DNA of 64,000 nucleotides from Salinisphaera sp963835375 (GCA_963835375.1 CAWIGB010000038.1:310001-374000), one strand, 5' to 3'. Positions 10,259-19,819 are shown, counted from the first letter of the stretch. A program made the numbers and translations. Notes: generated by a model from the letters alone, not told the origin.

Positions 10259-10646
10259 ATGAGCAGTATTCGTTCTTCGCTGGCTCAGGCGCGCGGCCTC
10301 GGCAGCGCCAAGACCGGCACCGGCCATTTCTGGGCCCAGCGCGTCAGTGCCGTTGCGCTCGTGCCGCTGACGCTGTGGTTCGTCGCCTGTCTGGCCTCGC
10401 AGTTCGGCGCCGAGCTATTCGAGCGTGACCGACTGGCTGTCCTCGCCGTTCCAGGCCTCGTTGCTGGCGATCTATCTCGCCGCGATCTTCTATCACTCGC
10501 AGCTCGGGCTGCAGACGATCGTCGAGGACTACGTCCATAACGAGGCGGTCAAGCTGGCCACCCTGATCGCGCTGCAGCTGATCAATATTCTGCTGGCCGT
10601 CGCGGCCATTGTTTCCGTACTCATGATTCTTGTGGGAGCCGCCTGA
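10259..10646 (+). CDS. sdhD: Succinate dehydrogenase membrane anchor subunit (frameshift near 10420)
   Basis: This is the second hydrophobic anchor of complex II. The first part 'ARGLGSAKTGTGHFWAQR' and 'VALVPLTLWFVACLAS' (first helix) is followed by a single-base frame change near 10420, apparently an extra G. It continues as 'VTDWLSSPFQASLLAIYL' with 'FYHSQLGLQTIVEDYVH', the quinone/haem-proximal SdhD signature, and a third helix. The reconstructed protein is about 128 residues. Its stop TGA overlaps the ATG of sdhA (10646). Confidence 0.9.
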
Positions 10647-12440
10647 TGAGCGAAAGCTACGACATCATCGAACATCAGCACGACGTGGTCGTGGTCGGGG
10701 CCGGCGGTTCCGGCCTGCGCGCGACCCGCGGGCTGGCCGATGCGGGCTTGAAGACGGCGTGCGTGACCAAGGTCTTCCCGACCCGCAGCCATACCGTGGC
10801 GGCGCAGGGCGGGATCGCCTCCGCGCTCGGCAACATGGGCGAGGACGACTGGCGCTGGCATGCCTACGACACGGTCAAGGGCGGCGACTGGCTCGGCGAT
10901 CAGGACGCGATCGAGTATCTGACCAAGGAAGCCATTCCGGCCATCATCGAGCTCGAGCACGACGGCGTGCCGTTCTCGCGCACCGAAGACGGCAAGATCT
11001 ATCAGCGCCCGTTCGGCGGCATGACCACGCACTTCGGCAAGGGCAATGCCCAGCGCACCTGTGCCGCGGCCGACCGCACCGGCCATGCGCTGCTGCATAC
11101 GCTGTATCAGCAGTCGCTCAAGGCGCGCGCCGAGTTCTTCATCGAATACTTCGCCGATCGATCTGCTGATGACCGAGGACGGCGAGTGCAAGGGCGTGCT
11201 GGCCTGGGATCTGCAGGGCGGCAAGCTGCATCGCTTCCGTGCCCATCAGGTGATTCTGGCCACCGGCGGTTACGGCCGGGCGTACTTCTCCTGCACCTCG
11301 GCGCATACCTGCACCGGCGACGGCATCGGCATGGCGCTGCGTGCCGGGCTGCCGTTGCAGGACCCGGAATTCGTCCAGTTCCATCCGACCGGCATCTACG
11401 GCGCCGGCTGTCTGATCACCGAAGGCGCCCGCGGCGAAGGCGGCTACCTGACCAACTCGGAAGGCGAGCGCTTCATGGAGCGCTATGCGCCGAACGCCAA
11501 GGATCTGGCCTCGCGCGACGTGGTCAGCCGTGCCGAGACGGTCGAGATCAATGAAGGCCGCGGCGTGGGCGAGAAGGAGGACCACATGCTGCTGCATCTG
11601 GAGCATCTCGGTCCCGAAGTGCTGCACGAACGACTGCCGGGCATCACCGAGACCGCGCGGATCTTCTCCGGCGTGGACGCCACCAAGGAGCCGATTCCGG
11701 TGCTGCCGACCGTGCACTACAACATGGGCGGCATTCCGACCAATGCCTTCGGCGAAGTGGTCACGCTCAAGGATGGCAACCCCGAATCGGTGGTGCCCGG
11801 CCTGATGGCCGTGGGTGAAACGGGCTGCGTGTCGGTGCACGGCGCCAACCGTCTGGGCTCCAACTCGCTGCTCGATCTGGTGGTGTTCGGCCGTGCCGCG
11901 GCCCATCGCTGCCAGGAGATCGTGCCCAAGGGCAAGATGCACAAGGCCGATACCAAGGCATCGGAAGAAAAGGCGCTGGATCGTTTCGATCGGCTGCGCC
12001 ATGCCGATGGCGGCACACCGACCGCCGAGCTGCGCGACAGCCTGCAGGCCTCGATGCAGAAATACGCCGCGGTCTTCCGCAAGGACGACACGCTGGCGAA
12101 GGGCGTCGAGCAGATCGGCAAGGAAGTCGAGTCGTTCGCCAATGTCTCGGTCACCGACCGCTCGATGACCTGGAACAGCGACCTGGTCGAGACCATGGAG
12201 CTGGAGAATCTGCTGGGTTGTGCCATCTGCACCATGCACGGTGCGGCCAACCGCAAGGAAAGCCGCGGCGCGCACGCGCACGAGGATTACACCGAGCGCG
12301 ACGACGAGAACTGGATGAAGCACACGCTCACCTGGCACAACAGTGGCGAGACGGATGTGCGTATCGAGTATCGGCCGGTGCATATGAATCCGATGACCGA
12401 CGAGATGGATCACATCCCGCCCAAGGAACGCGTCTACTAG
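10646..12440 (+). CDS. sdhA: Succinate dehydrogenase flavoprotein subunit (frameshift near 11155)
   Basis: SdhA is the catalytic flavoprotein oxidising succinate to fumarate. The dinucleotide-binding start 'VVVVGAGGSGLRATRGLA' is followed by 'TRSHTVAAQGGIA' with His49 as the covalent FAD ligand. The active-site region 'QFHPTGIYGAGCLITEGARG' and 'TVHYNMGGIPTN' are intact. One extra base, G by my reading, near 11155 splits the ORF between 'FFIEYFA' and 'IDLLMTEDGECKGVL'. About 597 residues result, normal for SdhA. It is co-transcribed with sdhC, sdhD and sdhB. Confidence 0.95.
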
Positions 12441-12504
12441 CGTTGGATAATCGCGGCCGGCGCACAGGGCGTCGGCCGGTCATTTTGGAAATGGAGCCTG
12501 CAGC

Positions 12505-13284
12505 ATGGCTGAATTTCGACTGCCGAAGAATTCGCGTATCTCCAAGGGCAAGCGCCATCCGGCGCCGCAGGATGCGAAGAACACCAAGACCTTCCGCATC
12601 TATCGCTGGGAGCCCGAGGCGGGCGAGAACCCGCGGGTGGACAGCTTCGAGATCGATCTGGACCGCTGCGGCCCGATGGTTCTCGACGCGGTCATCAAGA
12701 TCAAGAACGAGATCGATCCGACGCTGACCTTCCGCCGCTCCTGTCGCGAAGGGGTCTGCGGTTCCTGTGCCTTCAACATCGACGGCAAGAACACGCTGGC
12801 CTGCACTACGCGCATCACGGATATCGACGGCGACGTTCGGATCTATCCGTTGCCGCATATGCCGGTGGTCAAGGATCTTGTGCCGGACCTGACCCACTTC
12901 TACGCCCAGCTCGAATCGATCGAGCCGTGGATCAAGACCGACACCACCCCGCCCACGCGCGAACGCCTGCAGACGCCGGAGGACCGGGCCAAGCTGGACG
13001 GCTACTACGAGTGCATTCTCTGTGCCTGCTGTTCCACGGCCTGCCCGAGCTACTGGTGGAATCCCGAGCGCTATCTCGGCCCGGCGGTGCTGCTGCAGGC
13101 TTATCGCTGGATCGTGGATTCGCGCGACGAAGCGACCGGAGAGCGTCTCGACGATCTCGAGGATCCGTTCAAGCTGTATCGGTGCCATACGATCATGAAC
13201 TGCACCAATACCTGTCCGAAGGGGCTGAATCCGGCCAAGGCTATCGCCGAGACCAAGAAACTGATGGTCGAACGCCGAACCTGA
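12505..13284 (+). CDS. sdhB: Succinate dehydrogenase iron-sulfur subunit
   Basis: This intact 259-residue electron-transfer subunit has an N-terminal ferredoxin domain for the [2Fe-2S] centre: 'RRSCREGVCGSCAFNIDG' and the later Cys in 'TLACTTRI'. The C-terminal domain carries the [4Fe-4S] and [3Fe-4S] ligands in 'ECILCACCSTACPSYW', 'RCHTIMNCTNTCPKGLNP'. An N-terminal extension of about 25 residues (Lys-rich) precedes the usual start. It follows sdhA by 64 bases and is followed by a strong terminator. Confidence 0.96.
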   Translation: MAEFRLPKNSRISKGKRHPAPQDAKNTKTFRIYRWEPEAGENPRVDSFEIDLDRCGPMVLDAVIKIKNEIDPTLTFRRSCREGVCGSCAFNIDGKNTLACTTRITDIDGDVRIYPLPHMPVVKDLVPDLTHFYAQLESIEPWIKTDTTPPTRERLQTPEDRAKLDGYYECILCACCSTACPSYWWNPERYLGPAVLLQAYRWIVDSRDEATGERLDDLEDPFKLYRCHTIMNCTNTCPKGLNPAKAIAETKKLMVERRT

Positions 13285-13305
13285 TCGACGGCGTGACTCG
13301 TTGGC

Positions 13306-13337
13306 GCCCCGCGGTGGATGCCACCGCGGGGCTTTTA
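13306..13337 (+). terminator. Rho-independent terminator after sdhB
   Basis: A perfect 12-bp stem GCCCCGCGGTGG / CCACCGCGGGGC with a three-base ATG loop is followed by TTTTATT. It lies 21 bases after the sdhB stop and just before sdhE, so sdhE must be transcribed by read-through or its own promoter. Confidence 0.88.
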
Positions 13338-13354
13338 TTATCTGCGGTGCTGAT

Positions 13355-13606
13355 ATGAGCGAGAAATCCCGGGTGCGCTGGCTTTGCCGGCGCGGCATGA
13401 AGGAGCTGGACGTGCTGCTCGAGCGTTTCGTCCGCTCCGACTACGACACGCTGACCGAGCGCCAGCACACCGAGTTCGTCAATCTGCTCAATCACGAGGA
13501 TCCCGATCTCTGGGTGCTCATGATGGGGCGGGCGGAACCCGAGAACCCCGAGCAGGCCGAACTTCTGGCGCGAATCCGCGAGTTCCAGCGCCCGCCGGGT
13601 ACTTGA
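13355..13606 (+). CDS. sdhE: FAD assembly factor SdhE (CptB/YgfY)
   Basis: SdhE promotes covalent attachment of FAD to SdhA. The 83-residue length and the motif 'RRGMKELDVLLERFV', containing the conserved RGxxE, identify the family, with 'LLNHEDPDLWVLMMG' as the second conserved block. ATG 13355 gives the normal start; an upstream in-frame extension runs back into the terminator and is rejected. It lies directly downstream of the sdhB terminator and upstream of ygfX, the usual sdhE-ygfX pairing. Confidence 0.93.
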   Translation: MSEKSRVRWLCRRGMKELDVLLERFVRSDYDTLTERQHTEFVNLLNHEDPDLWVLMMGRAEPENPEQAELLARIREFQRPPGT

Positions 13607-13647
13607 TCGAAAACCGCGCATCGCGCTCGCGTCGAGCCGTTTGACCG

Positions 13648-14121
13648 GTGGCCACCCAAGCCGCCTATGCTGTTCCGGTGAGCTTCACCGATACCATCCA
13701 CGTCACATTTCGCCCGTCGCCTACGCTGCGGACCGCCAATCTGCTCGCCCATGCGGCTGCATTCATCGTGCTTGTCGCGTTGGCGGTGTCTCGACCGTTA
13801 TTCGGTTTACTCGCGGTGCTGGTGGTCTTGTCGGCGATTCGCTCGGAGCATGTGTTGCGGTTGCAGCATTCCGGGGCCCCCGTGCGGCTGCGCTGGGCCG
13901 GCGACCACCGGCTCTACTGGCAGGACAATGAGGGCCGCGAGCACCGCGGCGAATGCATCGAGGCGAAGAGTTGGGGCGCGGCCTGGGTTCGGCTTAGGAT
14001 GCGAGCCTCCGACCGACGGTTCGCTCGGGTAATCGTGATTCCGTTTGATGCGGTCAATGCTGATGTGCATCGACGCTTACGCGCCCGGTGTCGAGTGATG
14101 CCGCCCGGCCGCGGACAGTGA
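13648..14121 (+). CDS. YgfX-like membrane protein
   Basis: This small inner-membrane protein of about 157 residues is the YgfX/CptA type. A basic N-terminal stretch is followed by two closely spaced transmembrane segments, about residues 34-50 and 52-66. The cytoplasmic domain contains 'PVRLRWAGDHRLYWQD', 'RGECIEAKSWGAAWVRL', and ends 'FDAVNADVHRRLRARCRV'. Identity rests on architecture and on the characteristic neighbour sdhE. In E. coli YgfX (CptA) was reported as a toxin affecting cytoskeletal proteins, with SdhE once proposed as antidote; that role is uncertain. The start is GTG 13648 or GTG 13678, with no clear Shine-Dalgarno sequence. Its TGA overlaps a GTG for the next gene. Confidence 0.65.
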   Translation: MATQAAYAVPVSFTDTIHVTFRPSPTLRTANLLAHAAAFIVLVALAVSRPLFGLLAVLVVLSAIRSEHVLRLQHSGAPVRLRWAGDHRLYWQDNEGREHRGECIEAKSWGAAWVRLRMRASDRRFARVIVIPFDAVNADVHRRLRARCRVMPPGRGQ

Positions 14122-15553
14122 GGTTCAGTCCGCGTATCGCGCCTCGCATCGTGCAGCGCTGCATTCTGGCCGGTTGCGCTGTGTTGCCCGGCGCCGCGTC
14201 CGCCGGCGTCGTTCACTGGCAGAGTTGTCCGCCCGGTGCCGATGCGGGTCATAGCGCCGCGGTCATGCGTTGCGGCCAGTTCATGCCCGGCTGCCGTATC
14301 GGTGGACAGCCGGTGCGGTTGCGGATCACCCGCTTGCAGGCCCATCCCGAAGGGCCGACACGCCACCCGGTCATCTACATCCCCGGGGGCCCGGGTGATG
14401 CTGCGGGTCAGGACGTGTCGGCTCTTCAGGCGTGGCGGCGTTTTCAGCAGGCCGCCGCCTGGCCACTTGATCTGGTGATTGTCGATCCCCGCGGTACCGG
14501 GCTGAGCACGCCGCGGCCGTTCTGCCCGACAGTGCGAGGCTCTGCTGGCACAAGCCGTCTAGCCGAATGCTTCCATCGACTGGGCCGCGGTACGGCAGAG
14601 CGGCTCGGGGCCAGAGCGCAGGTCGCCGACCTGCATCAGCTGATCGCGACGCTGGGCCAGGGTGGTGCGGTGCTCTGGGCCGAGTCTTACGGCGCGCTCA
14701 TTGCGCGCCGTCTGGCAGCGCAGCACCCGGCGACGTGCGCCTGTTGGTTCTGGATTCGCCGGTGCTGCACCCGCTCCCGGAGAGGCAGAGACAAGCCGCG
14801 GCCTCGCAACGGCGCCGCCGCCAGCTTCTGCGCGCCTGCGAGTCGTGAACTGTCCTGTCGGCTGGCGGTGCCCTCGTTGCGCGCAACGATCGATGCATTG
14901 AGGGTCTGGTTGCAGAAGCACCCGGCGACGATCGCAATCGCGCAGCCGCCGTTATCGGCACGATTCGTGAAAATCGACGGCCAGATGCTGCGGACGCTGT
15001 TGCTGCTTTCTGCTTACGGTCATCCGGATGATATGCGGGTTATCCGGCTGCTGCGTCGGGCAGCGGCGCAGCCCGCAGTGCTTGCCGCGCTCACAGGCCC
15101 GTTGATGGCGCTCGACCGGCGGAGCCCGCGTACTGCGCCGGTGTACTGGAGCACCCGGTGTCAGTTCGCACAAGACCCGGGCGGATTCGGGCATCCCGGC
15201 CGAGAGGGCAGTCGTGCCACCAGTGGCCGATCTCCCGGCTGCCCCCGTGCGGCATGCTGTCGCCGTGCCGACACTGGTGGTGGCGGGTACCCGGGACGTA
15301 CTCACGCCGGCTGCGGCGGCGGCCCGCGCGACGTTGAGCGCATCCAGGCTGGCAATTCCTCCCGGTCGGCGGCGCGGGGCACGGCGCGATCCGGCGTGAT
15401 CGTTGCGCGCAGAGGGTGGCCGCTCGCTTCATCGCGCACGGGGGCGCATGGCTGGGTCATGCTGCCTGCCCGAGCCGGACGAATGCGGTGCGACAAGCCC
15501 GCCACCGGGCAAATGAACGACGGTCGAATGACGGCGAGCGGCTGCCCCGCTAA
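14118..15553 (+). pseudogene. Secreted alpha/beta hydrolase (proline iminopeptidase/TAP-like), frameshifted several times
   Basis: Start GTG 14118 overlaps the ygfX stop (GTGA). The N-terminus is a signal peptide ending near 'LPGAASA'. Hydrolase landmarks follow: the oxyanion segment 'PVIYIPGGPGD', 'LVIVDPRGTGLSTPRPFC', and the nucleophile elbow 'LWAESYGALIARRL' (G/A-x-S-x-G type with Ser). Near 14740 the frame is lost, then 'IDGQMLRTLLLLSAYG' reads well, and near 15230 another frame gives 'TLVVAGTRDVLTPAAAA', which supplies the catalytic Asp region. The last part 'GGAGHGAIRR' probably contains the catalytic His. At least four breaks are needed. The likely function is an exported aminopeptidase. 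The true stop is uncertain; TAA at 15551-15553 is the best candidate. Confidence 0.6.
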
Positions 15554-15630
15554 ACTGTCGCTTCGTTACTGCCGTCAACTGGATGGACATCGCCCGCATG
15601 GTGATTTGCCAACGTCATTGAGAAAATTGC

Positions 15631-15658
15631 CGAACTATTCGCGGCCACCGTGGTCTAC
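15631..15658 (+). promoter_or_regulatory. Candidate sigma-E-dependent promoter upstream of rpoE
   Basis: CGAACTA (15631-15637) followed by a 16-base spacer and TCTAC (15654-15658) closely matches the sigma-E consensus GGAACTT-N16-TCTAA, including exact spacing. It lies 93 bases upstream of the rpoE ATG. Autoregulation of rpoE by its own product is established in related bacteria. Confidence 0.55.
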
Positions 15659-15751
15659 CGGTGTAACGCCGACACGGTTCTTTGGCAAAGCGAGGCAAAT
15701 GTACGTCGATCGGTTCTGACAATCCGTAGCCCGGGCGCGTGCCGCGTTTAG

Positions 15752-16328
15752 ATGAGCGAAGACGCTTCCGACGATCAGCTCGTCGCGCGGGCACAGGCCG
15801 GCGACGATCGCGCATTCGACCTGCTGGTGCGAAAGTACCAGCACAAGGTCATCAAACTGGCTGCGCGGTACGTCAGTCCGGCCGAGGCGCCCGATGTCGC
15901 GCAGGAAGCTTTCATCAAGGCTTACCGTGCGCTGCGCAGGGTTCAAAGGCAATAGCGCGTTCTACACATGGCTTTACCGTATTTCGATCAACACCGCGAA
16001 GAATTATCTGGTGGCCCGGTCCCGACGGCCGGCCAGCCAGGATATCGACGTGGCGGACGCCGAGGCGTTCGGGCATATGGATCGGTTTTCCGAGCAGGCG
16101 ACCCCCGAGGCGCTGCTGGAGAGCGAGGAGATCCGCGATGCGGTGATCAAGGCCATACGCGAACTGCCCGAGGATCTGCGCACGGCGATCATGTTGCGCG
16201 AATTGGATGGCATGAGTTACGAAGAGATCGCGGAATCGATGGATTGTCCGGTCGGTACAGTGCGTTCGCGGATATTTCGAGCGCGTGCGGCGATCGAGGA
16301 AAAGCTGGTGTCCCTTTCGGACAAGTGA
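15752..16328 (+). CDS. rpoE: RNA polymerase sigma-E factor (AlgU type), frameshift near 15940
   Basis: This ECF sigma factor controls the envelope-stress regulon. Region 2 reads 'DQLVARAQAGDDRAFDLLV' and 'PDVAQEAFIKAYRALR'. A single extra G in a GGG run near 15940 interrupts it, then 'FKGNSAFYTWLYRISINTA' completes region 2.4. Region 4 has 'LPEDLRTAIMLRELDGMSYE' and 'CPVGTVRSRIFRARAAIEEK'. The reconstructed length is about 191 residues, as for AlgU/RpoE. It leads the operon rpoE-rseA-rseB-mucD; a sigma-E-like promoter lies just upstream. Confidence 0.94.
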
Positions 16329-16335
16329 GGTTGTT

Positions 16336-17091
16336 ATGAACGAGCAGTTGTCCGCCTTTCTGGATAACGAGGCCACGCGAGACGAGGCCGATTCGGTGGT
16401 CAACGCGCTGCTGCGCGACGAGTCGTTGCGCGACAGCTGGACGCGTCAGCACTGGATTCGCACGACGCTGCGTTCTCACAGCGCCGAACCGGCTGTTAAC
16501 GTGGATACCGATTTCGCCAATCGGGTGATGTCGGCGATTGCCGCGGACGATCATCCGGAAACCGTGGCGTCGAGCAGCAACGTCGTGACTATGACGCCCC
16601 GACGGCGCACGCGGCGCTGGCGTGGGGTTGCGGGCATGGCGGCTGCGGCTTCCGTCGCTGGCGTGGTTTTCCTGGCTGGCAATCCATTCGTGCGTAGCGG
16701 CACCTCCGGCGCCGAAGGCCGCGTGGCAGCGGCCAATAACAGCCCGACCGCGACGCGCAGCGACACAGTCCAATACCGAGCGACAGGGCTTTGGCAGCGG
16801 CGGTTGGAACGACCAATTGGCCGATTTCAGCTCGGTGCAGGCTCAGCCCGCGCCGTGCAGAGACCGTCGCAGCCGGCGGGCCGGCTTCACGCATGAACAT
16901 GCAGGCCTCGCGCGGCCTGCCCGCATCGGATGGCCCGGCCGATCACTGGTCTGTATCCGATCCCGCCGTGCGCGATGAACTCAACGGCTATCTGGTCGAT
17001 CACAACGGGATGGCGCGCGGTTACGGTATGTCCGAGCACCACGCCGGCATTGGTGCGTGTGGCTGCCTACGGGCAGGATGTGACGCAGTGA
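16336..17091 (+). CDS. rseA: Anti-sigma-E factor RseA/MucA (several frame breaks in the C-terminal half)
   Basis: RseA is an inner-membrane anti-sigma factor that binds RpoE in the cytoplasm until cleaved by DegS/RseP-type proteases. The cytoplasmic domain 'NEQLSAFLDNEATRDEADSV' and 'LRDSWTRQHWIRTTLRSH' is intact, followed by a transmembrane segment near residues 95-112 ('GMAAAASVAGVVFLAG'). Frame changes occur near 16775 and at later points, and the periplasmic part reads 'FGSGGWNDQLADFSSVQ', 'DELNGYLVDHNGMARG' and a tail 'TPALVRVAAYGQDVTQ' ending at 17089-17091. The last block matches the conserved MucA C-terminus. Start ATG 16336; the stop overlaps the GTG of rseB. Confidence 0.85.
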
Positions 17092-18101
17092 CGAGAGCGC
17101 TGACCGCGTTCCTCATCCTATTCGGATTGATCGCACCGGCCTTTGCAGCGCCGCACAAGCAAGACGGCGACAGCGCGAAGGCCATCGATCTCCTCAGCCA
17201 GGCTTCCGATGCCGTACGCCGCGAGACCTATCGCGGCGTGATCGTATATCTGCGCAATGGCGACGCTGATACGCTCAAGGTCGTGCATCGATACCACGAT
17301 CACATGGAGGAAGAACGGCTGATCTCTCTGAGCGGTCAAGCCCGCGAAGTCATCCGCAAGGGCGACAAGGTCACTTCGATTCTGCCCGATCATCAATTGG
17401 TGCTGGTGTCCGAGCACCCGCCGAAGAGCCTGCTTGGCAGCGTATCCCACTTCTCGCCGGAGCAGCTCAAGTCGAACTATCAGGTTGTCGATATGGGCAC
17501 CACGCGCTCCGCGGGGCGCGAGTGCCGGGTGATCGCCATCCGGCCGCGCGACAAGTTTCGCTACGGCTACAAGATGTTGATCGACAGCAAGACGGCGCTG
17601 CCGCTCAAGCTCGATCTGCTCGACCACGGCAAGCGGCTTGAGCAGATGATGTTCACTGAAGTCTCGTTTCCCAAGACGATTTCCGATTCGGAATTCGTGC
17701 CGAGCTACGATGTGCATGGCTTTCGCATCGTGCGTCATCAGGCCGTTCACGTCTCCGAGAGTGCGTCGGACGAACCCGAGGAAGAATGGAAGGCGACCGA
17801 TCTCCCGGCCGGCTTCAAACTCGCCGAGGATGGAGTGCGCCAACTGACCTCGAAGGCGTCCGTGCGACAGATGTTATTCACCGACGGAGTGGCGACGGTT
17901 TCGGCTTTCATCGCGCCCGCCGGGCTGCGGGCTCCCCTGAAGGGCGCGACCCGCATGGGCGCGATCAATGCCTACGGCGATATCGTGAACAACACGCAGA
18001 TCACGGTTGTGGGAGAAGTCCCCGCCATCACCGCCCGTCGCATTGCCGAGAATCTGGTGCAGACAAAAAAAGCGGCCGCCAAGGCCGCGAGCGGCAACTG
18101 A
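17088..18101 (+). CDS. rseB: Sigma-E regulatory protein RseB/MucB
   Basis: This intact 337-residue periplasmic protein binds RseA/MucA and protects it from proteolysis, releasing on lipid or LPS signals. The signal peptide ends at 'LIAPAFA'. The lipoprotein-carrier-like N-domain (AKAIDLLSQASDAVRRETY, 'YRGVIVYLRNG') leads to the smaller C-domain with 'LPAGFKLAEDGVRQL' and 'MLFTDGVATVSAFI'. The GTG start at 17088 overlaps the rseA TGA (GTGA), giving a proper signal peptide immediately; a longer in-frame reading upstream lies inside rseA and is rejected. Confidence 0.92.
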   Translation: MTRALTAFLILFGLIAPAFAAPHKQDGDSAKAIDLLSQASDAVRRETYRGVIVYLRNGDADTLKVVHRYHDHMEEERLISLSGQAREVIRKGDKVTSILPDHQLVLVSEHPPKSLLGSVSHFSPEQLKSNYQVVDMGTTRSAGRECRVIAIRPRDKFRYGYKMLIDSKTALPLKLDLLDHGKRLEQMMFTEVSFPKTISDSEFVPSYDVHGFRIVRHQAVHVSESASDEPEEEWKATDLPAGFKLAEDGVRQLTSKASVRQMLFTDGVATVSAFIAPAGLRAPLKGATRMGAINAYGDIVNNTQITVVGEVPAITARRIAENLVQTKKAAAKAASGN

Positions 18102-18229
18102 TCGTCCACGGCCGCCTGCCGCAATAACGGCGTAACCGCCAAATCGCTCGCCCTCCGGGGCCCGGCGATCTAGACTGAGCATAGGCGTCAGGGAGACACG
18201 ACGCCCACAACAAACAAAGGGACGACGCA

Positions 18230-19819
18230 ATGCAGATGCTTTGCAGACGCGCGGGCTTGGCGATCCTTGTCGTGAGCTGTGGGCTGGCGCTCGCCGGCTG
18301 CGGCAGTGGCGATTCGCAATCCGGGGATCAGGCGCAGGCCAGCCACCCGCCCGCTGCACAAGACGGGCGGCCGAGTCGGGCCGACAGCAGCAACCAGCCG
18401 CTGGTATCGGGGTTGCCGGACTTTACCCGGCTGGTCAAGAAAGTTTCGCCGGCAGTGGTCAATATCAGCGCGCTGCCGCCGCGCGGCCGACAACCGAGCC
18501 GAGATTCCGCCGAGTCCGGCCGATCCTCGCCCTCGCAGGGGCAGAGTCAGGGCCAGGACGGTGCCCTGGGCGATTGGCTGCGCCGCTTCTTCGGTGGTGA
18601 CGACAACGGCGGCGGTCACGATATCCCGCAGATGCCGAATGACAGCGAGCATGTCTCGCTCGGCTCCGGATTCATCATCTCTCCGAATGGCTATATTCTG
18701 ACCAACCGGCACGTGATCGCCGGCGCCGGGCAGATCGTGGTCAAGCTCAACGACCGCCGCCAGCTCATTGCCAAGGTGGTGGGGGCCGACTCCGACAGCG
18801 ACGTTGCCGTGCTCAAGGTGAAGGCAAAGCACTTGCCGACGGTCCAGATCGGTAATCCGAACAAGCTTGACGTGGGCGCCTGGGTGGTCGCGATCGGCTC
18901 ACCCTTTGGATTCGAGACCTCGGTCACCGCCGGCATCGTCTCCGCCAAGGGGCGCAGCCTGGCGGATGATCAGTATGTGCCTTTTCTGCAGACCGACGTG
19001 GCGATCAACCCCGGCAATTCGGGCGGGCCGCTGTTCGATCTTGCCGGTGAGGTGGTCGGCATCAACTCGCAGATCTACAGCCAGACCGGCGGCTATCAGG
19101 GGGTGTCGTTCGCGATCCCGATCGATATCGCGATGAAAGTGGCCAAGCAGCTGCGCACGACGGGACACGTCACCCGCGGCTGGATCGGTGTACAGATTCA
19201 GAACGTCGATCGCGAGCTGGCCCAGTCCTTCAAGCTGGCGCGCCCGGAAGGCGCGCTGGTCACGCAGATTCTCAAGGGCAGCCCGGCGTCGAAGGCCGAC
19301 ATCGATGTCGGCGACGTGATCCTCGCCTTCAACGGGCATCCCGTGGACTCGGCTTCGGACCTGCCGCCGCTGGTCGCTTCAATCGCGCCGGGGGAGAAGG
19401 CCAGGCTCAAGATCCTGCGTAACGGCGACAGACGGACCGAGCAGATCACGATCGCGGCGCTGCCCGCCCGCCTCCAGGGTGAGCAGGGCGGGCCGGGCAG
19501 CGCGCCGCACGACAAGTCGCAGCCGAACAGGCCACCGTTCGGCCTGACGCTCGAGTCGTTGAACACCAAGCAGCGTCGCGCGCTCGGGCTCGATCGCGGC
19601 GGTGTACGCGTGACCGATGTCGCGCCGGGCCTGGCGGCCAAGGCCGGCCTGCAAGCCGGGGACGTGGTCCTCAGCGTGGGGTCGACCGACGTCGAGGACC
19701 GTCGGGCGCTGCTCGACGCCCTGAAACAGGCCGACGGGCCGGTCGCGTTGCTGGTTCTGCGCCATGGCGTACGGCTCTATCTGCCGATGCAGACGGGCAA
19801 GTCGGACGAGGCCGGCTAA
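18230..19819 (+). CDS. mucD: DegP/MucD-like serine endoprotease with lipoprotein signal
   Basis: This 529-residue HtrA-family protease would degrade misfolded envelope proteins and restrain sigma-E activation. The trypsin-like domain holds His161 (LTNRHVIAGAG), Asp191 (SDSDVAVLKV) and Ser264 (NPGNSGGPLFD), a complete triad. Two PDZ domains follow: the first begins 'RGWIGVQIQNVDRELAQSF', the second contains 'RGGVRVTDVAPGLAAKAGL'. The N-terminus has a lipobox 'LALAGC' with Cys24, so the protein is predicted to be lipidated, with Gly at +2 suggesting outer-membrane sorting; classical MucD/DegP is soluble. A 100-residue Gln/Ser/Pro-rich linker separates it from the protease domain. It follows rseB, the usual algU-mucA-mucB-mucD order. 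Confidence 0.93.
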   Translation: MQMLCRRAGLAILVVSCGLALAGCGSGDSQSGDQAQASHPPAAQDGRPSRADSSNQPLVSGLPDFTRLVKKVSPAVVNISALPPRGRQPSRDSAESGRSSPSQGQSQGQDGALGDWLRRFFGGDDNGGGHDIPQMPNDSEHVSLGSGFIISPNGYILTNRHVIAGAGQIVVKLNDRRQLIAKVVGADSDSDVAVLKVKAKHLPTVQIGNPNKLDVGAWVVAIGSPFGFETSVTAGIVSAKGRSLADDQYVPFLQTDVAINPGNSGGPLFDLAGEVVGINSQIYSQTGGYQGVSFAIPIDIAMKVAKQLRTTGHVTRGWIGVQIQNVDRELAQSFKLARPEGALVTQILKGSPASKADIDVGDVILAFNGHPVDSASDLPPLVASIAPGEKARLKILRNGDRRTEQITIAALPARLQGEQGGPGSAPHDKSQPNRPPFGLTLESLNTKQRRALGLDRGGVRVTDVAPGLAAKAGLQAGDVVLSVGSTDVEDRRALLDALKQADGPVALLVLRHGVRLYLPMQTGKSDEAG

